From Laburnicola sp. R22_1 (Eukaryota > Ascomycota > Dothideomycetes > Pleosporales > Didymosphaeriaceae), in assembly GCA_014281115.1 (NCBI GenBank), contig JACONQ010000012.1, positions 620,001 to 684,000 on the forward strand: DNA of 64,000 nucleotides. Reading direction: 5' to 3'. The notes below the pieces were generated by a model, which did not search any database, was not told the origin of the DNA, and saw only the letters and a program-made list of their open reading frames with translations. Shown here in pieces: positions 36,120-48,700 of this stretch (position 1 is the stretch's first letter; each line of letters opens with the position of its first letter). The position numbers were made by a program, and so were the translations under genes.

Positions 36120-37990
36120 ATGTACTTTGCACTCGAGTCGGATACTCTATTAAGTCGGATACTTTGCCAAGACCCCACTAAGTTCTATACTATTCACGAT
36201 AGTATAGAGTTAACATAAACTATTTTTAATAGTCTAAATAGACTAAACTATTTAGAATCTACTTCTATAAGCTATCTATAGGTTTTTTTATTGTGCCTAG
36301 GCTTGCTGTAGCGTCTACAGCGCTGTTAAGCGGATTCGCCTCTATTAGTGCGCATCCTCTTCTTTGCCTTCTTGCCATCACTACACACTCTAAAGTCCTT
36401 TAGAGTAGCCAGTCGTTGGCCCTCTTTAACTATAAGGACTCCTTCTTACTGCAATCGCTTTCTTTTATATAATTTACGTTGTGTGGCGGCCTTATTAGTA
36501 GCTTAAAGTTCGGCGTTGCGTTTGGTTATTAATACTAAAGAATACCCTATTATTTTAGCGCCTTTAACGAGCTTTTCTATCGCCTTAACTATATAAGTTA
36601 GGGAACTATCCACATGCCTTTAAATCCTCTGCTTAACTAGCGTTGATTGCGACCTAAGTTTTGTACTATTTCGCAGAGTTTGCAACTCCTATATACTATC
36701 GCGAATAGTACAAAGTGGAGGCGTACGCAGGCGGACGTCAAGCTGCGATATTACAGCTTCTAGGTTGTGGGGCACTAGGCTAGCATCTCGAAAGCCTCCT
36801 TTAATATTACTTTTAGTAAACAAAGCCTTAAAAGTAGCAATAAAGCAAGGCAGAAACTCGATGTTAGTAATATGTGTAATGTGGTTACGCATTAAATCCT
36901 TAGCTTAGCGCCTATACGCCTTTTTTAAAGGCGCAAAACAGCCCATATTAAGTGGCTGCAAGAGGTGCGATAAATGCGAGGGCATACAAAGAGTAATAAT
37001 ATTGCTCTTCTTATAATACTATTTAAATTTAAACAAGTTGTAACTCTTATAGCTATTAAGAATAAGCAAACGTATTATGCTAATAACACGCCTCTTTATA
37101 TGCTTATTAAAGTGCTTTAGCCACTATAGACTAAGCTTATTTATTATCTAGCTGTTCTTAGAGACTATAATAACCTAATTATAAGGTAGATCCTTCTCCT
37201 TATACTAGGCGGAGAGGTAGTGCTTGTCCCTAAAGATAATAAAGGGTAGAATCCACCACCCTATTGCATTAATGTCTTAGATGACTGTTATCCACTCCCT
37301 ATTGCTCTAGTACACCTGCTTTAGCCGTCCTTAACGCTTAGAGCCTATAACTACTACTCTAGTTAATATTATACTTATTATAAAGCCTGCTTTATTAAAA
37401 TTGTAGGTGTCCTTATTCAGGATACTATATTTGGCCTTTATGTTCTTCACAAGCCGAAACTAGTCTTGTATTACTTTAGGATCCTCCTAGAGAGCTCTCT
37501 TATAGTCGTACTTTCAATTAAACTTGACTTTAAGCTCTAGCTAGCGCTTAACAAAGTTATAAGACCACCTCTAGCCAACTGGCTTATAGTGGCGTGCAGC
37601 CAGTAAAGAATTAGCCATATCTTTTATAGCATTAAGCCGAGGCAGAAATCCTCGCGCGTCTAGGTTAAGTATATGCTCTACAATCGCCTGCTCCTCTCTT
37701 ATAGTAAGTCTTATTTTGTTAGGTGCATAGTTGCGTCTAAACGTCTTTCTAGCACGTTGGTTACTAAGTATACTTTAAGAGACGTTGTAGATAGCTACAG
37801 CGCATTGCTAAGAGAGTGTCGCGTCTTATTTAATAGCCTAGATCGCAAGCTATATACGCGCTTCTTTTAACGCTAGTAGTTTATTATGTGGTTAAGGCAT
37901 CGCGTTATACTATTGCTAATAGCACGTTTTGGTGGGGTCTTAGCAAAGTGTCTAACTTAATAGAGTGTCCGACTCGAGTACAAAGTACAT
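36120..37990 (-). mobile_element. Fot1/pogo-type DNA transposon
   Basis: The 1871-bp element has inverted ends of about 59 bp (atgtactttg...gaccccac and its complement) that differ by transitions, with TA on both sides (36118-36119, 37991-37992). Size and target are typical of Fot1 elements. The transposase remnant is on the minus strand. Confidence 0.92.
36300..37930 (-). pseudogene. Fot1/pogo DDE transposase remnant
   Basis: Minus-strand reading gives an N-terminal helix-turn-helix region (QQCAVAIYNVS), NKIRLTIREEQAIVEHILNL, RWSYNFVKR, then the DDE region: NREWITVIxDINAIGWWILP, LILNSYKSYNL in the place of LDGHxSH, NIITLCMPSHLSHLLQPLN and LMRNHITHITNIEFLPCF. Catalytic Asp positions are changed to Asn in LNSYKS and QPLN, as G-to-A would do, and TAG/TAA codons are scattered. 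The remaining long open part is 36892-36689. It is inactive. Limits are approximate. Confidence 0.88.
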
Positions 37991-38001
37991 TATATAAAGA
38001 G

Positions 38002-38117
38002 GTACAACCCTTTTTATTAACACCTTAAAACGCTTTTCTGTGTATATAATAGTAGGAGGGATATCTGCTATTATTGTAATATTTTTATTAGAAACCCCTT
38101 AGTCACAAAAAAAAACC
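38002..38117 (+). mobile_element. SINE-like family 1, copy 5
   Basis: Direct repeats ataaagaggt (37992-38001 and 38118-38127). The left repeat lies at the right edge of the Fot1 element. A run near 38107-38115. Confidence 0.85.
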
Positions 38118-38127
38118 ATAAAGAGGT

Positions 38128-38251
38128 GCTATAATACGCTAACCTCTTTTTATTAATACCTTAAAACGCTTTTCTATTTATATAATAGTAGGAGGAATAT
38201 CTACTATTATTGTAATATTTTTATTAGAAACTCCTTAGTTGTAAAAAAACT
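38128..38251 (+). mobile_element. SINE-like family 1, copy 6, directly after copy 5
   Basis: Uses the same ataaagaggt repeat on its left (38118-38127) and another at 38252-38261, so copies 5 and 6 form a direct tandem with three copies of the flank. Confidence 0.83.
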
Positions 38252-38374
38252 ATAAAGAGGTATATATAAATACTTAATCGTTTCTATTATCTAATATACT
38301 TTTATAGGCATTTGCCTATAGGTTATACTAATAATCTTTGCGTAGTTTCTAAACTTATCTAATATAAAGTTTAT

Positions 38375-38512
38375 TGCTTTTTTTGTTATTACCTTTTTAC
38401 GCCTTTTTTAATTGCTAAGTAGTGGGCTCTGCTTTTTTGTTATGTTATTTAAGATGAAAGCCTTTGTTATCCTACCCCTAGGTAGATAAAATAACGCCAC
38501 ATATATAAAGTT
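38375..38512 (-). mobile_element. SINE-like family 2, copy
   Basis: Identical 13-bp direct repeats atataaagtttat (38362-38374 and 38513-38525). Confidence 0.88.
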
Positions 38513-38656
38513 TATATCTAGGTTATATATATTATTGTTAGATAGACCTGAATAGATATTAATTTAGTATCTATAAAGGGCTTCCTATACATCTTATGTA
38601 GATATTAATTTTAAAAAAATATGCAGCTTAAAATAATATATGTATATCTATAATAT

Positions 38657-38751
38657 GTTTTTTTACGACTAAGGGGTTTCTAATAGAAATATTATAATAA
38701 CAGTAGTTATCACAGAAAAGCGTTTTAAGGTAGTATTAATAAAAAGAGGTT
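38657..38751 (-). mobile_element. SINE-like family 1, copy 7
   Basis: Identical 14-bp direct repeats tatatctataatat (38643-38656 and 38752-38765). T run at the left. Confidence 0.86.
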
Positions 38752-38765
38752 TATATCTATAATAT

Positions 38766-40170
38766 ATAGTGCGTCTCTAGTTCTATTATATATAATATTA
38801 AAAATAATTTTATAGTTAAAGTAGGTATTATTCTTAATAGTAAACTTAAAGCGATGTGAGGCTTATTTATATAATTAATAGTAGTAGTAAAACTTTTAAA
38901 TTTTATTTAGTATAGTAGTATATACTTTATAGCTAGTATTAGTAAGTATCTTCTAAAGTCTTTTTATATAAAAATGTCTAAATTATTAATAAAAGTAATA
39001 GTGTTCTTATTTAGTAAAGAAAGATATAGTTTCTTTCTTACTAAAAAAAGAGTATCCCTATTTATATATATATATAGTATAGTTATACTATTCTTTTATA
39101 TAATAATATTTAGAATATTATTAAAATAGGCACCTAGCTTATTAGTATCTACTAGTAATAGTAGAAATAGTATTAAAGTGTCTAGAATATAGTAGGTAAC
39201 TATTTCTATTAAATTTATAATTTATATAGTTTCTAAAGATCTTTATAAATTCTAACCTTTAAAGCTAATATTAGTGTTACTAGATATCTAATTAATCTTT
39301 ATATAGGGGTTCTATTATACGTATACCTCTAGCTATACTTTACTAATAGTAGAAATTCTTACTATATCTATATCCTATAGTTTACCTTAATATATTATAT
39401 AGTATTAATATTTAAGAATAAACTATTTTACACACTTTTTTAGCTTTATTTTATAGATATAGTTGCTAGTTGTGCGATAAAGATAGGCAGTAGTAGTTAG
39501 ATAAAACACTTAATTATTACTATTTTTATTATCTTTACTCTACTTCTCTGCTTTATACAAAGTCGGTTCTTTATTACTATACCCTTTTATATTCTAACTA
39601 TAGAATTAAATAGTTTTATATAAAGGCGTTTTATTATTATACTCTTTATAAAAGGTAATATACTGCCTTATTATATAGGTACACTGATTATATAGATAGT
39701 TAGAAGACTAATAACCTTCTTTATAGTATATAAAACACTTCGTTAGTCTTATATAAATATTATTTAATTAGGATCTAAATTATAATAATAATAATATAAA
39801 TTACTTATAAAATTCTTATTTATAAAGGCCTAGTAATCTCTCTCTTTATATAGGAAAGTTGTATTTATAATTAGTATAGTACGCATTAGCCTTTTATAGG
39901 TACTAATTAGATTAGCAATTAATTAGAACTTAAATTAATATATAAAGATTAGTAAATAGAGCTTTATAGATAGGCTTAGGGGTAAATATAGTTTATTCTA
40001 GCTCTAGACGTCTATAGTATACTTATATAATAGTAGTATAGAAAGAAATTTCCCTAGTAAAGGCCGTACCTAATACTTTCTATATTAATATAAGCCTATT
40101 AATTATTATCTCTAGAACTATATATAAACTCTTATTAGGGTTCTTACACTAGTATTATATAAAAGTTATT
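38766..40170. other. AT-rich stretch, nothing recognised
   Basis: Heavily AT-shifted; no open frame or motif supports a class. Confidence 0.45.
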
Positions 40171-40180
40171 ATAGTTTAGT

Positions 40181-40305
40181 TAATTTTTATAACTACCTTT
40201 TCACGCTTTTTTTTAATTACTAAGTAGGAGGCTCTGCTTTTTTGTTATGTTATTTAAGATAAAAGTCTTTATCGTACTACCCCTAGGTAGTTAATTTAAC
40301 GCCAC
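40181..40305 (-). mobile_element. SINE-like family 2, copy
   Basis: Identical 10-bp direct repeats atagtttagt (40171-40180 and 40306-40315). Confidence 0.86.
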
Positions 40306-40315
40306 ATAGTTTAGT

Positions 40316-41300
40316 CTATTTAGTACTAGTTATAATTAATAGTAGTATTAAAGTAACTATTAAGTACTTTATATAAGCACTTTTATAATTATTTAGAGCA
40401 AATAGTATAGAGGTAATACTTATAAGGGCGATACACGGTCTTATAGAGCAAACCTCTTAGGGATAGCTAGTATAGTTAAAAGAGATAACTAAATCAAGAC
40501 TATATTAAGATAGAGAATAAGGAAGGGATCTAGGGGGCCCTTACTTATATAGTAGGCGATATAGGACATAAGCCTATACTAATTATACACTAACACTAAC
40601 TAGAAAAGACGCCTTCTATAAGGTAAAAGGCGCTATTAGGGTATAAAAGTAAAAGTAATAGTAAATAACTAGTAGAAACGCAGGTATAAAATATTATATA
40701 ACCTCTCTTTTAAGGCCTAAAAATAGAAAGGAAAGTATATAAAAATAGGGTGTTTTAGCGGATTTTTAACATAACTAGCACTATTTTAGAGCTAAAGAGG
40801 ACTATAATAGAGGCAATTAGCCCCTATAGTTCTAGCAGTAGCCTTAGTTTTTAATTTAGGTGCTATTTAGTAGAGATATTAAGAAAAGTTATTAGGGGTA
40901 AATTAGTAGATTAGTAGAAAAATGCAATAGAAACTATGTCTTAGTGTTTAGCGTTTTACTAATAAAGTGTATTCTTAGCTCTAACGCTATATAAAAATTT
41001 AATTAGCTAAAAAAATTCTAGTTAGTTTATTACGCGCTAGTATAATTATATTATATAAGGTTTTCTAGTACTATAGAAGAGTGTTTTAAAAAATATATTA
41101 ACCTAACTATATAGTTTTTAATTAGGGTAGGGCGGCTCCTAAAGCTATAGGGGCTAGTAGTAGTAGAGATGTTTAGGGGTAAAAGGGCTATTAGGGAATA
41201 AAGATACTAAAAAGTAATAAGTATCTAATTATATATATAAGCCTAAGGGCGTGTAGGTATTAAAAAGTAATAAGTATTTAGCTAAGTACGCCTAATATAG
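40316..41300. other. AT-rich stretch beyond the chromodomain of gypsy remnant 3
   Basis: Its place suggests the 3' end and LTR of gypsy remnant 3, but no LTR ends could be defined. Confidence 0.4.
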
Positions 41301-42589
41301 TATTTTAACCCTATCTTTATAGACATATTATCTTTAGGAATAGGCTTTAGAAAAGTGTCTTAGAGGGCGGCGTCTAGCTAAATAGGCAACTATTTTAGTA
41401 GACTAGCTTACTTAGAGTACTCTTAATAATAAGCTTTAATTAGTAGGGGAGAGTTAATAAAGTTATTAGTAGGGTAGTAGATTAGGTTAAGGTTATACCT
41501 TTTCTATACTACCTAGTACTTTAGTATTCTATAGTCTACTTTGCTATTAAAGATGCAAGAAACTAGCTACTTAAGAACTCTATCTACCTTAATAGGTAGT
41601 TCTAGAGGTTATAATTAATCTAGTAAGATATTAATTAGATCTTTTTAAAGCCTATTAGCGTAGAACACTAGGAAAACTTTTATATATTATAGCAGTTTAA
41701 GTATAAATAAGTAGCCTTTCTTATCTATAATTAGATATAGTCCTTTTATTTAATAATCTAACTTAATTAATAGGCGTTTAGTAATAAATCTCTTTAGGGT
41801 AATAAAGACCTAGTCTCTAATATTAAAATTAATAGCTTGTCTATATTTATTAGCCTACTCTAATTGTATTTTCTAGATAGTAGATATATTAGCGCAGGCG
41901 GTATTATAGATAAATTTATAGGCTTTAGTATAGGCCTTAACCTATACTTTAGCCTTTTCTAAAGTAATATTATTTAGAGATTTAATAACTAGTTAAGTAC
42001 ACTTGCGCTAGTCCTAGTAAAAGTATAGCTAATACCTAAACGTAATTTTAAAAGGCAAAACTCTAGTACTGTTATAGGGTAGTATTGCTTAGGCCTAGTC
42101 TATGCTAGGCAGCAAATCTAACTAGTTATCTTAATAAAAGTTAATAAATAGACGTAGACGCCAGTTAAGGTACTAATTTATAATTTTAGCTTAGTTATTA
42201 GTTTATAAATACTATATTATAAAAAGAAGTTACTTAATACTTATAAGCTTACAAAAAGCAGCTAAGAAAGCGAAAATAAACTAGAGGCTATATTTAGAGA
42301 TAATTAATCTAGGGGGGGTAAAGACTCTAAATATATACTAATAGTAGAGATTAGTGGCTTATTTAGTAGTAACTATTTTATAGTAGGGTATAGAAACGGC
42401 ACACTTAGATAGGCGGCAATAAGATACTATTATTTTATTATACTCTTTCTTATTCTTAGGGAATAATTTAAAATTAAGTAAGGCATTTTACTAGACATTT
42501 TTAGAAATAGAAAGTAGGTGTAATAAGCCTAGCTTTTTATTTAGTAGGGGCTTACTCTACTAGTAGTCTTTATAATTAGAGATATACCT

Positions 42590-43195
42590 ATTAATATAGC
42601 TAGCTGTTTAACTAACTACTGTGTTACGTAATTAATAATTTCTTTAATAATATTTTTCGCTATAATAATAACAATAATAATTATAATAGTAACTAACCTA
42701 ACTATTTTATCTAACTCTCTCTTTATAGTATATTTTCTCTTGCAACTAGTAAGCTGTATACTACCCCCTAGGATCTCGCCGTCACCTATCTCCTCTATGC
42801 TCCTCCTGCTACTATTTCCCCTTACCTTTATTATGCTACTACCCTTACTCCTTATTATTTTTATACACCTATAAGATCTTAACTACTACTAGAAGCTTTT
42901 TCTACTATAGCTATGTGCGCGCGCTCTAGCAACGTATAAGAAATATCCTCTTCTTTTTTAATAGTTGCCTACTACTATATTTTAGTTTATTCTTTAGCCT
43001 TACTAAGAACTCAATAGTAAGAAGCTATTATTATTATATAAATATTGCTATATTATTACTTAGGCGTCTATATAAAAGAATAGCCTTATACTTAAGAATT
43101 TAGAATTACATAAAAATAGTATATAGCATAAATAGATTATTAGTTATAACCTTTAGAATAGTGTAATTAATCTAGTTCTTTAGTAGGCCTGCCTT
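42590..43195 (+). repeat. Repeat family B, copy 3, within gypsy remnant 3
   Basis: The longest copy, about 600 bp, probably a solo LTR starting near tgtgttacgtaat. It interrupts the gypsy pol. Exact ends and target duplication were not established. Confidence 0.68.
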
Positions 43196-43384
43196 AACTA
43201 TATTTTATAGTAGGTAGGCTAGATAGCTAATATTATCTAGCTAGTTATTTATGCTAGTTTTAAATTCTCTAGTAACTGTCTAACTGCAGGTATTAAATAA
43301 CTTAATCTTAGAATACTAGAAAGCTAGCTTACTATATATATTAAAAAGTTAGATTTAAAAGACTTAGTATTGTGTGTATTAAAG

Positions 43385-43745
43385 GAAAAGAATTTTTAAA
43401 TATTATAAATATTATAAGAGTAGGTAGACTTATATAATATATATATAGTAAACTATAGTTATAACTCTATATAGCTCTACTATAGCTCTCTAATGGTCTA
43501 CTAGTTAAGAGATAATATATAACTTAGTTATACTAGATAGTAGACTATTTATTAACTACTATTAATAATACTGTTGTGCAGAATACTAATAATAAAATTA
43601 TTATTATTTTATATATATTTTATTACTACTACTATGTACTAGATACTAGGTTATAGTGCCTTCTATTTTACTCCTCTCTGTGTATAGTGCGGACTTAACC
43701 TTAGTTAGAATCTCCACACAACAAAGATCTTTAATACCTATTAAT
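43385..43745 (-). repeat. Repeat family C, copy 2, inverted
   Basis: Reverse complement of the family C sequence, extending further than copy 1 and matching 57360-57750. It lies in gypsy remnant 3. Confidence 0.72.
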
Positions 43746-44796
43746 ATTAGTATTTATGCCTTTCTAGTAATATAACTAGTATAAAAGCTAGAAAGTTTTT
43801 TATAGATCTAGATAGGTAATAACCTAATAAGTATATATTATTTAAATTAGATGCGTTTAGAGAAACTCTATAGAGAGAACTACTAGGCGGTCTTTATAGA
43901 GAAGCAACCCTAAAAGTATAATGGCAAAACCTAGTAATTCTAAATAAGTAGCTTCTTAGAGCAATTTAAATACTTTATATATTTAATTAGTATATAGTAG
44001 GCAATTAATAAGTATATAAGAATAGGCTCTTTTAGGGCTTATATTCACTTTTTCTTTCTTCTACTCTATAATTATAATAGCTATAAGGGCTGCTTTAGCA
44101 GTATTTAGTAGTTATAGGAGAAAAAACTAGGTATAAGCCTCTTAATTCGTCTTCTTCTATAACTTTAGCTTATTCTCTTTTCTAGATAGTGTATTAGCTA
44201 TAATATTTATAGTGCCTAGTTAGTATATAATTTAATAATAGTATTTAGACAGCTTCTTAAACTAATAGGCTTACTATAAAGAGAGCTTATATTTAGTGCT
44301 AAAGTACTTAAGGGCCTAATAATTAGTAATAATATTAAAGGGCTTAGTAGTTTAAAGGCTAATTAGTTGCACTCTCTATTCTAAAAGGCCTTATATAACT
44401 ACTAATATTTCCTTATTATAAATATTATAATTTAACTTAGTAGGCTTTAATAATTTAGAGTACTATATAACTAGGCGCTAGATACTATTAGATTATAGTT
44501 AACTAAAAGAGACTATATTAACACTATTACTAAAGTTAGTTTCTATATAGGTAATCTAAAATAGGAAGTACTATAAAACTAGAATATTACTAGCTATAAG
44601 TTGCTTAGTAGCTTTAAAGGCGGCATATTTCTAGTTCTAAAGGTGTAAAAGGCACTATTCTTTAGTAGCTTAATTAGGAGGCGAATAACCTACCTATAGT
44701 AAAAAAGAAAGAAGTAGTAGTAGTTATAAAAGCCTAAAAAGCTCTATAATACTTTAAGTATTATAGGCTTTTTCTATTTCTAAACTATAGCAGTCT

Positions 44797-45731
44797 TGTT
44801 AAAACTATATTAGTAAGCAAAATAAATAGTAAAATAACATGTTAGAATTTCGATATTATAATAAAAAATAAATAGATAAATAACTATAAGCTACCTAAAA
44901 ATAACGAAAATAGTCGTTCCAACAATAAGTTGTAATTAAAGCCAAAGTTAACTTTAAGTAACGCATAAAAAGTTTACTAAAAGATAATTATAAGAAATCT
45001 AATATTATATGTATTAAATTACTTAAAACTAAAACTAAAATATAATATAAAACTAACCTAATAAATATTATAAAATACGCTATCGTAATATAAATAAGCT
45101 CGTAATTAATTTTTCTAAATTAATAACTTTTAACAAACTTGTCGCAATTAAGCGCTTTAACAATTTTGAGCAATTGCTAAAAAGAATATACTAAACAAGG
45201 CCATATTATATGTATTAAATTACTTATTACTAAAAACAAAATATAACATATAAAAGACTTGTTTTATAATATAAAATACATTAGCGTATAATAAACTAAG
45301 GAGTAATAAATTATTCAAAAATAAGACGTTTATTATTAACGTTATAACTAAGTAATAGTAAAATAAAGTTTACAATAGCTCGTATATAAAACACTAGTTT
45401 GTATATAAAACACTAGTTTGCATATAAAATACTAGTTTGCATATAAAATACTAGTTTGTATATAATAGCTTATATATAAAACACTAGTCTGCATATAAAA
45501 TAATAGCTCGTATATAAAACACTATTGCATATAAAACACTAGTTTAAACATTAGTTTAAAATACTAGCACGCATAAAAGTTAAAGGCATAATTAAGATAT
45601 ACAAAACTAAGTGTTTATTAGTCTAAATTATTTTGTATATAGATTGCTAGGTAGCCAGTTTATTAAAATTAATTAACTAGTTTAACAATACTAACTCGAT
45701 CACCTTCTTATCTATTTATCCACTTTTCACA
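44797..45731 (-). mobile_element. LTR-A copy, inverted
   Basis: Runs from TGTTAAAAC to TTTTCACA, complete at both ends. The flanking 5-mers (agtct, ataat) do not match. It separates the chromodomain gypsy remnant on the left from gypsy remnant 2 on the right. Confidence 0.88.
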
Positions 45732-48700
45732 ATAATAAGTAAGGCTAATATTAAGCTTAAGTAGGAATTAGGGCTAAGGACGTAGAAGTAGGCGCTAAAT
45801 TAGGCAGTGCTAACTTGCGAAGAGAAAATCGCGAATAGGGATAAATAGCTTATATAGAACGCTAATAAGAACTAGTTAGTAACAGATCTAAACAAGAATT
45901 TTATCCACTACGCTAATTAAGGTATAATTAGGAGGTATATAGATAGTGGCATTATTATTTAAGATAACTAAGGACTTCTAGTTATTAATTCACTAGGCTG
46001 CGACGAAGAAGTTAATAAGATCCTCTAGGCTCTAACTATATAGATAGAGTCTAAAAAGGCAATAAGAGTTAAGAGCGACGCGTTTTAGGCAGAATAGATA
46101 AAGATAATTAATAGAACTAAAATAGCTTTTAAAGTAAACACTATATATAAGACTAAGGATAAGAAGGCTAACCCTATATATAACTTAGGCGTTAAGCCTT
46201 AGGATATTAAGGGCTAGTTAGACTAGAAGTAGGAGGCTATAAAAAAGCAAAAGAGGACTAACACTAGGCCTTAGCCATTTAATAAATATCTCCTTAACTA
46301 GTAGGCGAAATTCCTAAGAGGTAATTAGTTAACACTAGAACGGATTACGAAAATAAAGGTTGGCCTAGATCTCTTACCTTAGAAAAAAGATATATTACTA
46401 AAAGTTCTATATTAAAGGGAACTAGCCCTATCTTTTAAATTTACTAAGTTAGGGCGAGTGTATTATAATATAGCTCTACTAGTTAAGATCTACACTATTA
46501 ACTATGTCGCCTAGAAGGAATCGCACTTTCTAGTTCCTTAGAAACTTAGGGATATAGTTATTAATATAGTATAGTAGAGGCTTAATTAGGGCGTGCTAGA
46601 GTATAGTAGGAGTCTATATTGCAACCTATAGTTTTTAGTTAAAAAGAAGAATAGAGGATACTAACTAATTAATAACGCCTAACGTATTAATAGCATTATA
46701 GTCTAAAATAGCAATCTTTCCCTAAACCCTAATAAGTTCTTAGAAGAGTTTGCTAGTTGACTTATAATATCCCTTATTAACTTCTTTTCTAAATATAACT
46801 AAGTAATCCTTTATAAACTTTCCCGCACTATAAATATATTCTATACGCCTCTAGGACTTATCTAGCCGTGCATATTACCTATAGAAACTGTGAAAAGTAG
46901 ATAAATAGATAAGAAGGTGATCGAGTTAGTATTGTTAAACTAGTTGATTAATTTTAATAAACTGGCTACCTAGCAATCGATATACAAAATAATTTAGACT
47001 AACAAACACTTAGTTTTGTATAGCTTAATTATGCCTTTAACTTTTATACGTGCTAGTGTTTTAAACTAATATTTAAACTAGTGTTCTATATGCAATAGTA
47101 TTTTATATGCAATAGTGTTTTATATACAATAGTATTTTATATGCAATAGTGTTTTATATATAATAGTGTTTTATATGCAATAGTATTTTATATACAAGCT
47201 ATTATTTTATATGCAGACTAGTATTTTATATACAAGCTATTATTTTATATGCAAACTAGTGTTTTATATATAAACTAGTATTTTATATACAGACTAGTGT
47301 TTTATATGCGAGCTATTATTTTATATGGAAACTTTGTTTTACTATTACTTAGTTATAACGTTAATAATAAACGCCTTAAATTAGAATAATTTATTACTCC
47401 TTAGTTTATTATACGCTAATGTATTTTATATTATAAAACAAGTCTTTTATATATTATATTTTGTTTTTTAGTAATAAGTAATTTAATACATATAATATTG
47501 CCTTGTTTAGTATATTCTTTTTAGCAATTGCTCAAAATTGTTAAAGCGCTTAATTGCGACAAGTTTGTTAAAAGTTATTAATTTAGAAAAATTAATTACG
47601 AGCTTATTTATATTACGATAGCGTATTTTATAATATTTATTAGGTTAGTTTTATATTATATTTTGATTTTAGTTTTAAGTAATTTAATATATATAATATT
47701 AGATTTCTTACAATTATCTTTTAGTAAACTTTTTGTGCGTTACTTAAAGTTAACTTTGGCTTTAATTACAACTTATTATTAGAACGACTATTTTCGTTAT
47801 TTTTAGGTAGCTTATAGTTATTTATCTATTTATCTTTTATTATAACAGCGAAATTCTAACATGTTATTTTATTATTTATTTTGCTTACTAATATAGTTTT
47901 AACAGAAATAACTAATTCTATAGCTAGGTTTATGCGGATTATTATAAAGATTTTTTATAACTAGATTCCCTCTTATTATATACCTTATATAGATAATATT
48001 GTGGTAAAGGACCTAAAGACTAACTTTAATAAAGAGATACTTAAGAAATAAGTTTATAGATATATCGTAGAACACCTTATAAATCTTAATTAGGTTCTAG
48101 TAGACATAAAACTAGCGGGCGTTACTATGTTAGGCAAGAAGTCTAACTAGGGCTATACTACTATAGATATAGTTGGCTATATAGTTAATAAGGATAGTTA
48201 ATATCTATTCTAAAAGAAAGTGACTAAGATTATTAAATAGCCGCCTTATAACTATACTAAAGATATCTAAATCTTTCTTAGAGTTTATATATACTATTAA
48301 ATCTAGATTAAAAACTTTGTAAAGATTACTATACTACTATTTACACTACTATATAAGGGTGTAAAGTTCTACTAGGAAATTATAAAAAATATAGCAATAT
48401 AGTAATTAAAGAAGAGTATTACTTCTACCCTAGTATTAGTGTCTATTAACTACTTAGAGCTATTATAGAAAGTAGTAATCTTAGTAAATAGTAGTAAAAT
48501 TAGATAGGGAGCCACAATATAGTAATATAGACTAGATATTTTCCTTTATCTAGTGTAGTTTAAATCGGGTGTTTAGTCTTAAAGTAAATATAACTAGAAT
48601 TTAAAAAAGCATAAGTGGGAAGCCCTTCTTCTTGCACTTAAAAAGTTTTAACCCTAGATCTATAGAATATACTTTATTATAGAAACTAACTTTTGCACCT

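Larger units (their letters stand above)
41300..44796 (-). pseudogene. Chromodomain-type gypsy remnant 3, interrupted by repeats B and C
   Basis: On the minus strand an RNase H end (LANTLSRKENK) is read near 44200-44650. An integrase C-terminal region (YRxAINFNIRD, LLIKLDYxIKGLYLI, IKVFLVFYANRL) is read near 41950-41640. A chromodomain follows near 41620-41400 (LKYxVVxKRYNLNLIYYPTNNF, then NSPLLIKAYY). Between RNase H and integrase lie a family B repeat (about 42590-43195) and a family C repeat (about 43385-43745). Many stops. Chromodomain gypsy elements target heterochromatin in general; this copy is dead. Confidence 0.75.

Noticed and set aside
36120..37990. Plus-strand 65-residue frame at 37673-37870 as a gene
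   Set aside because: It is antisense to the N-terminal part of the Fot1 transposase remnant.
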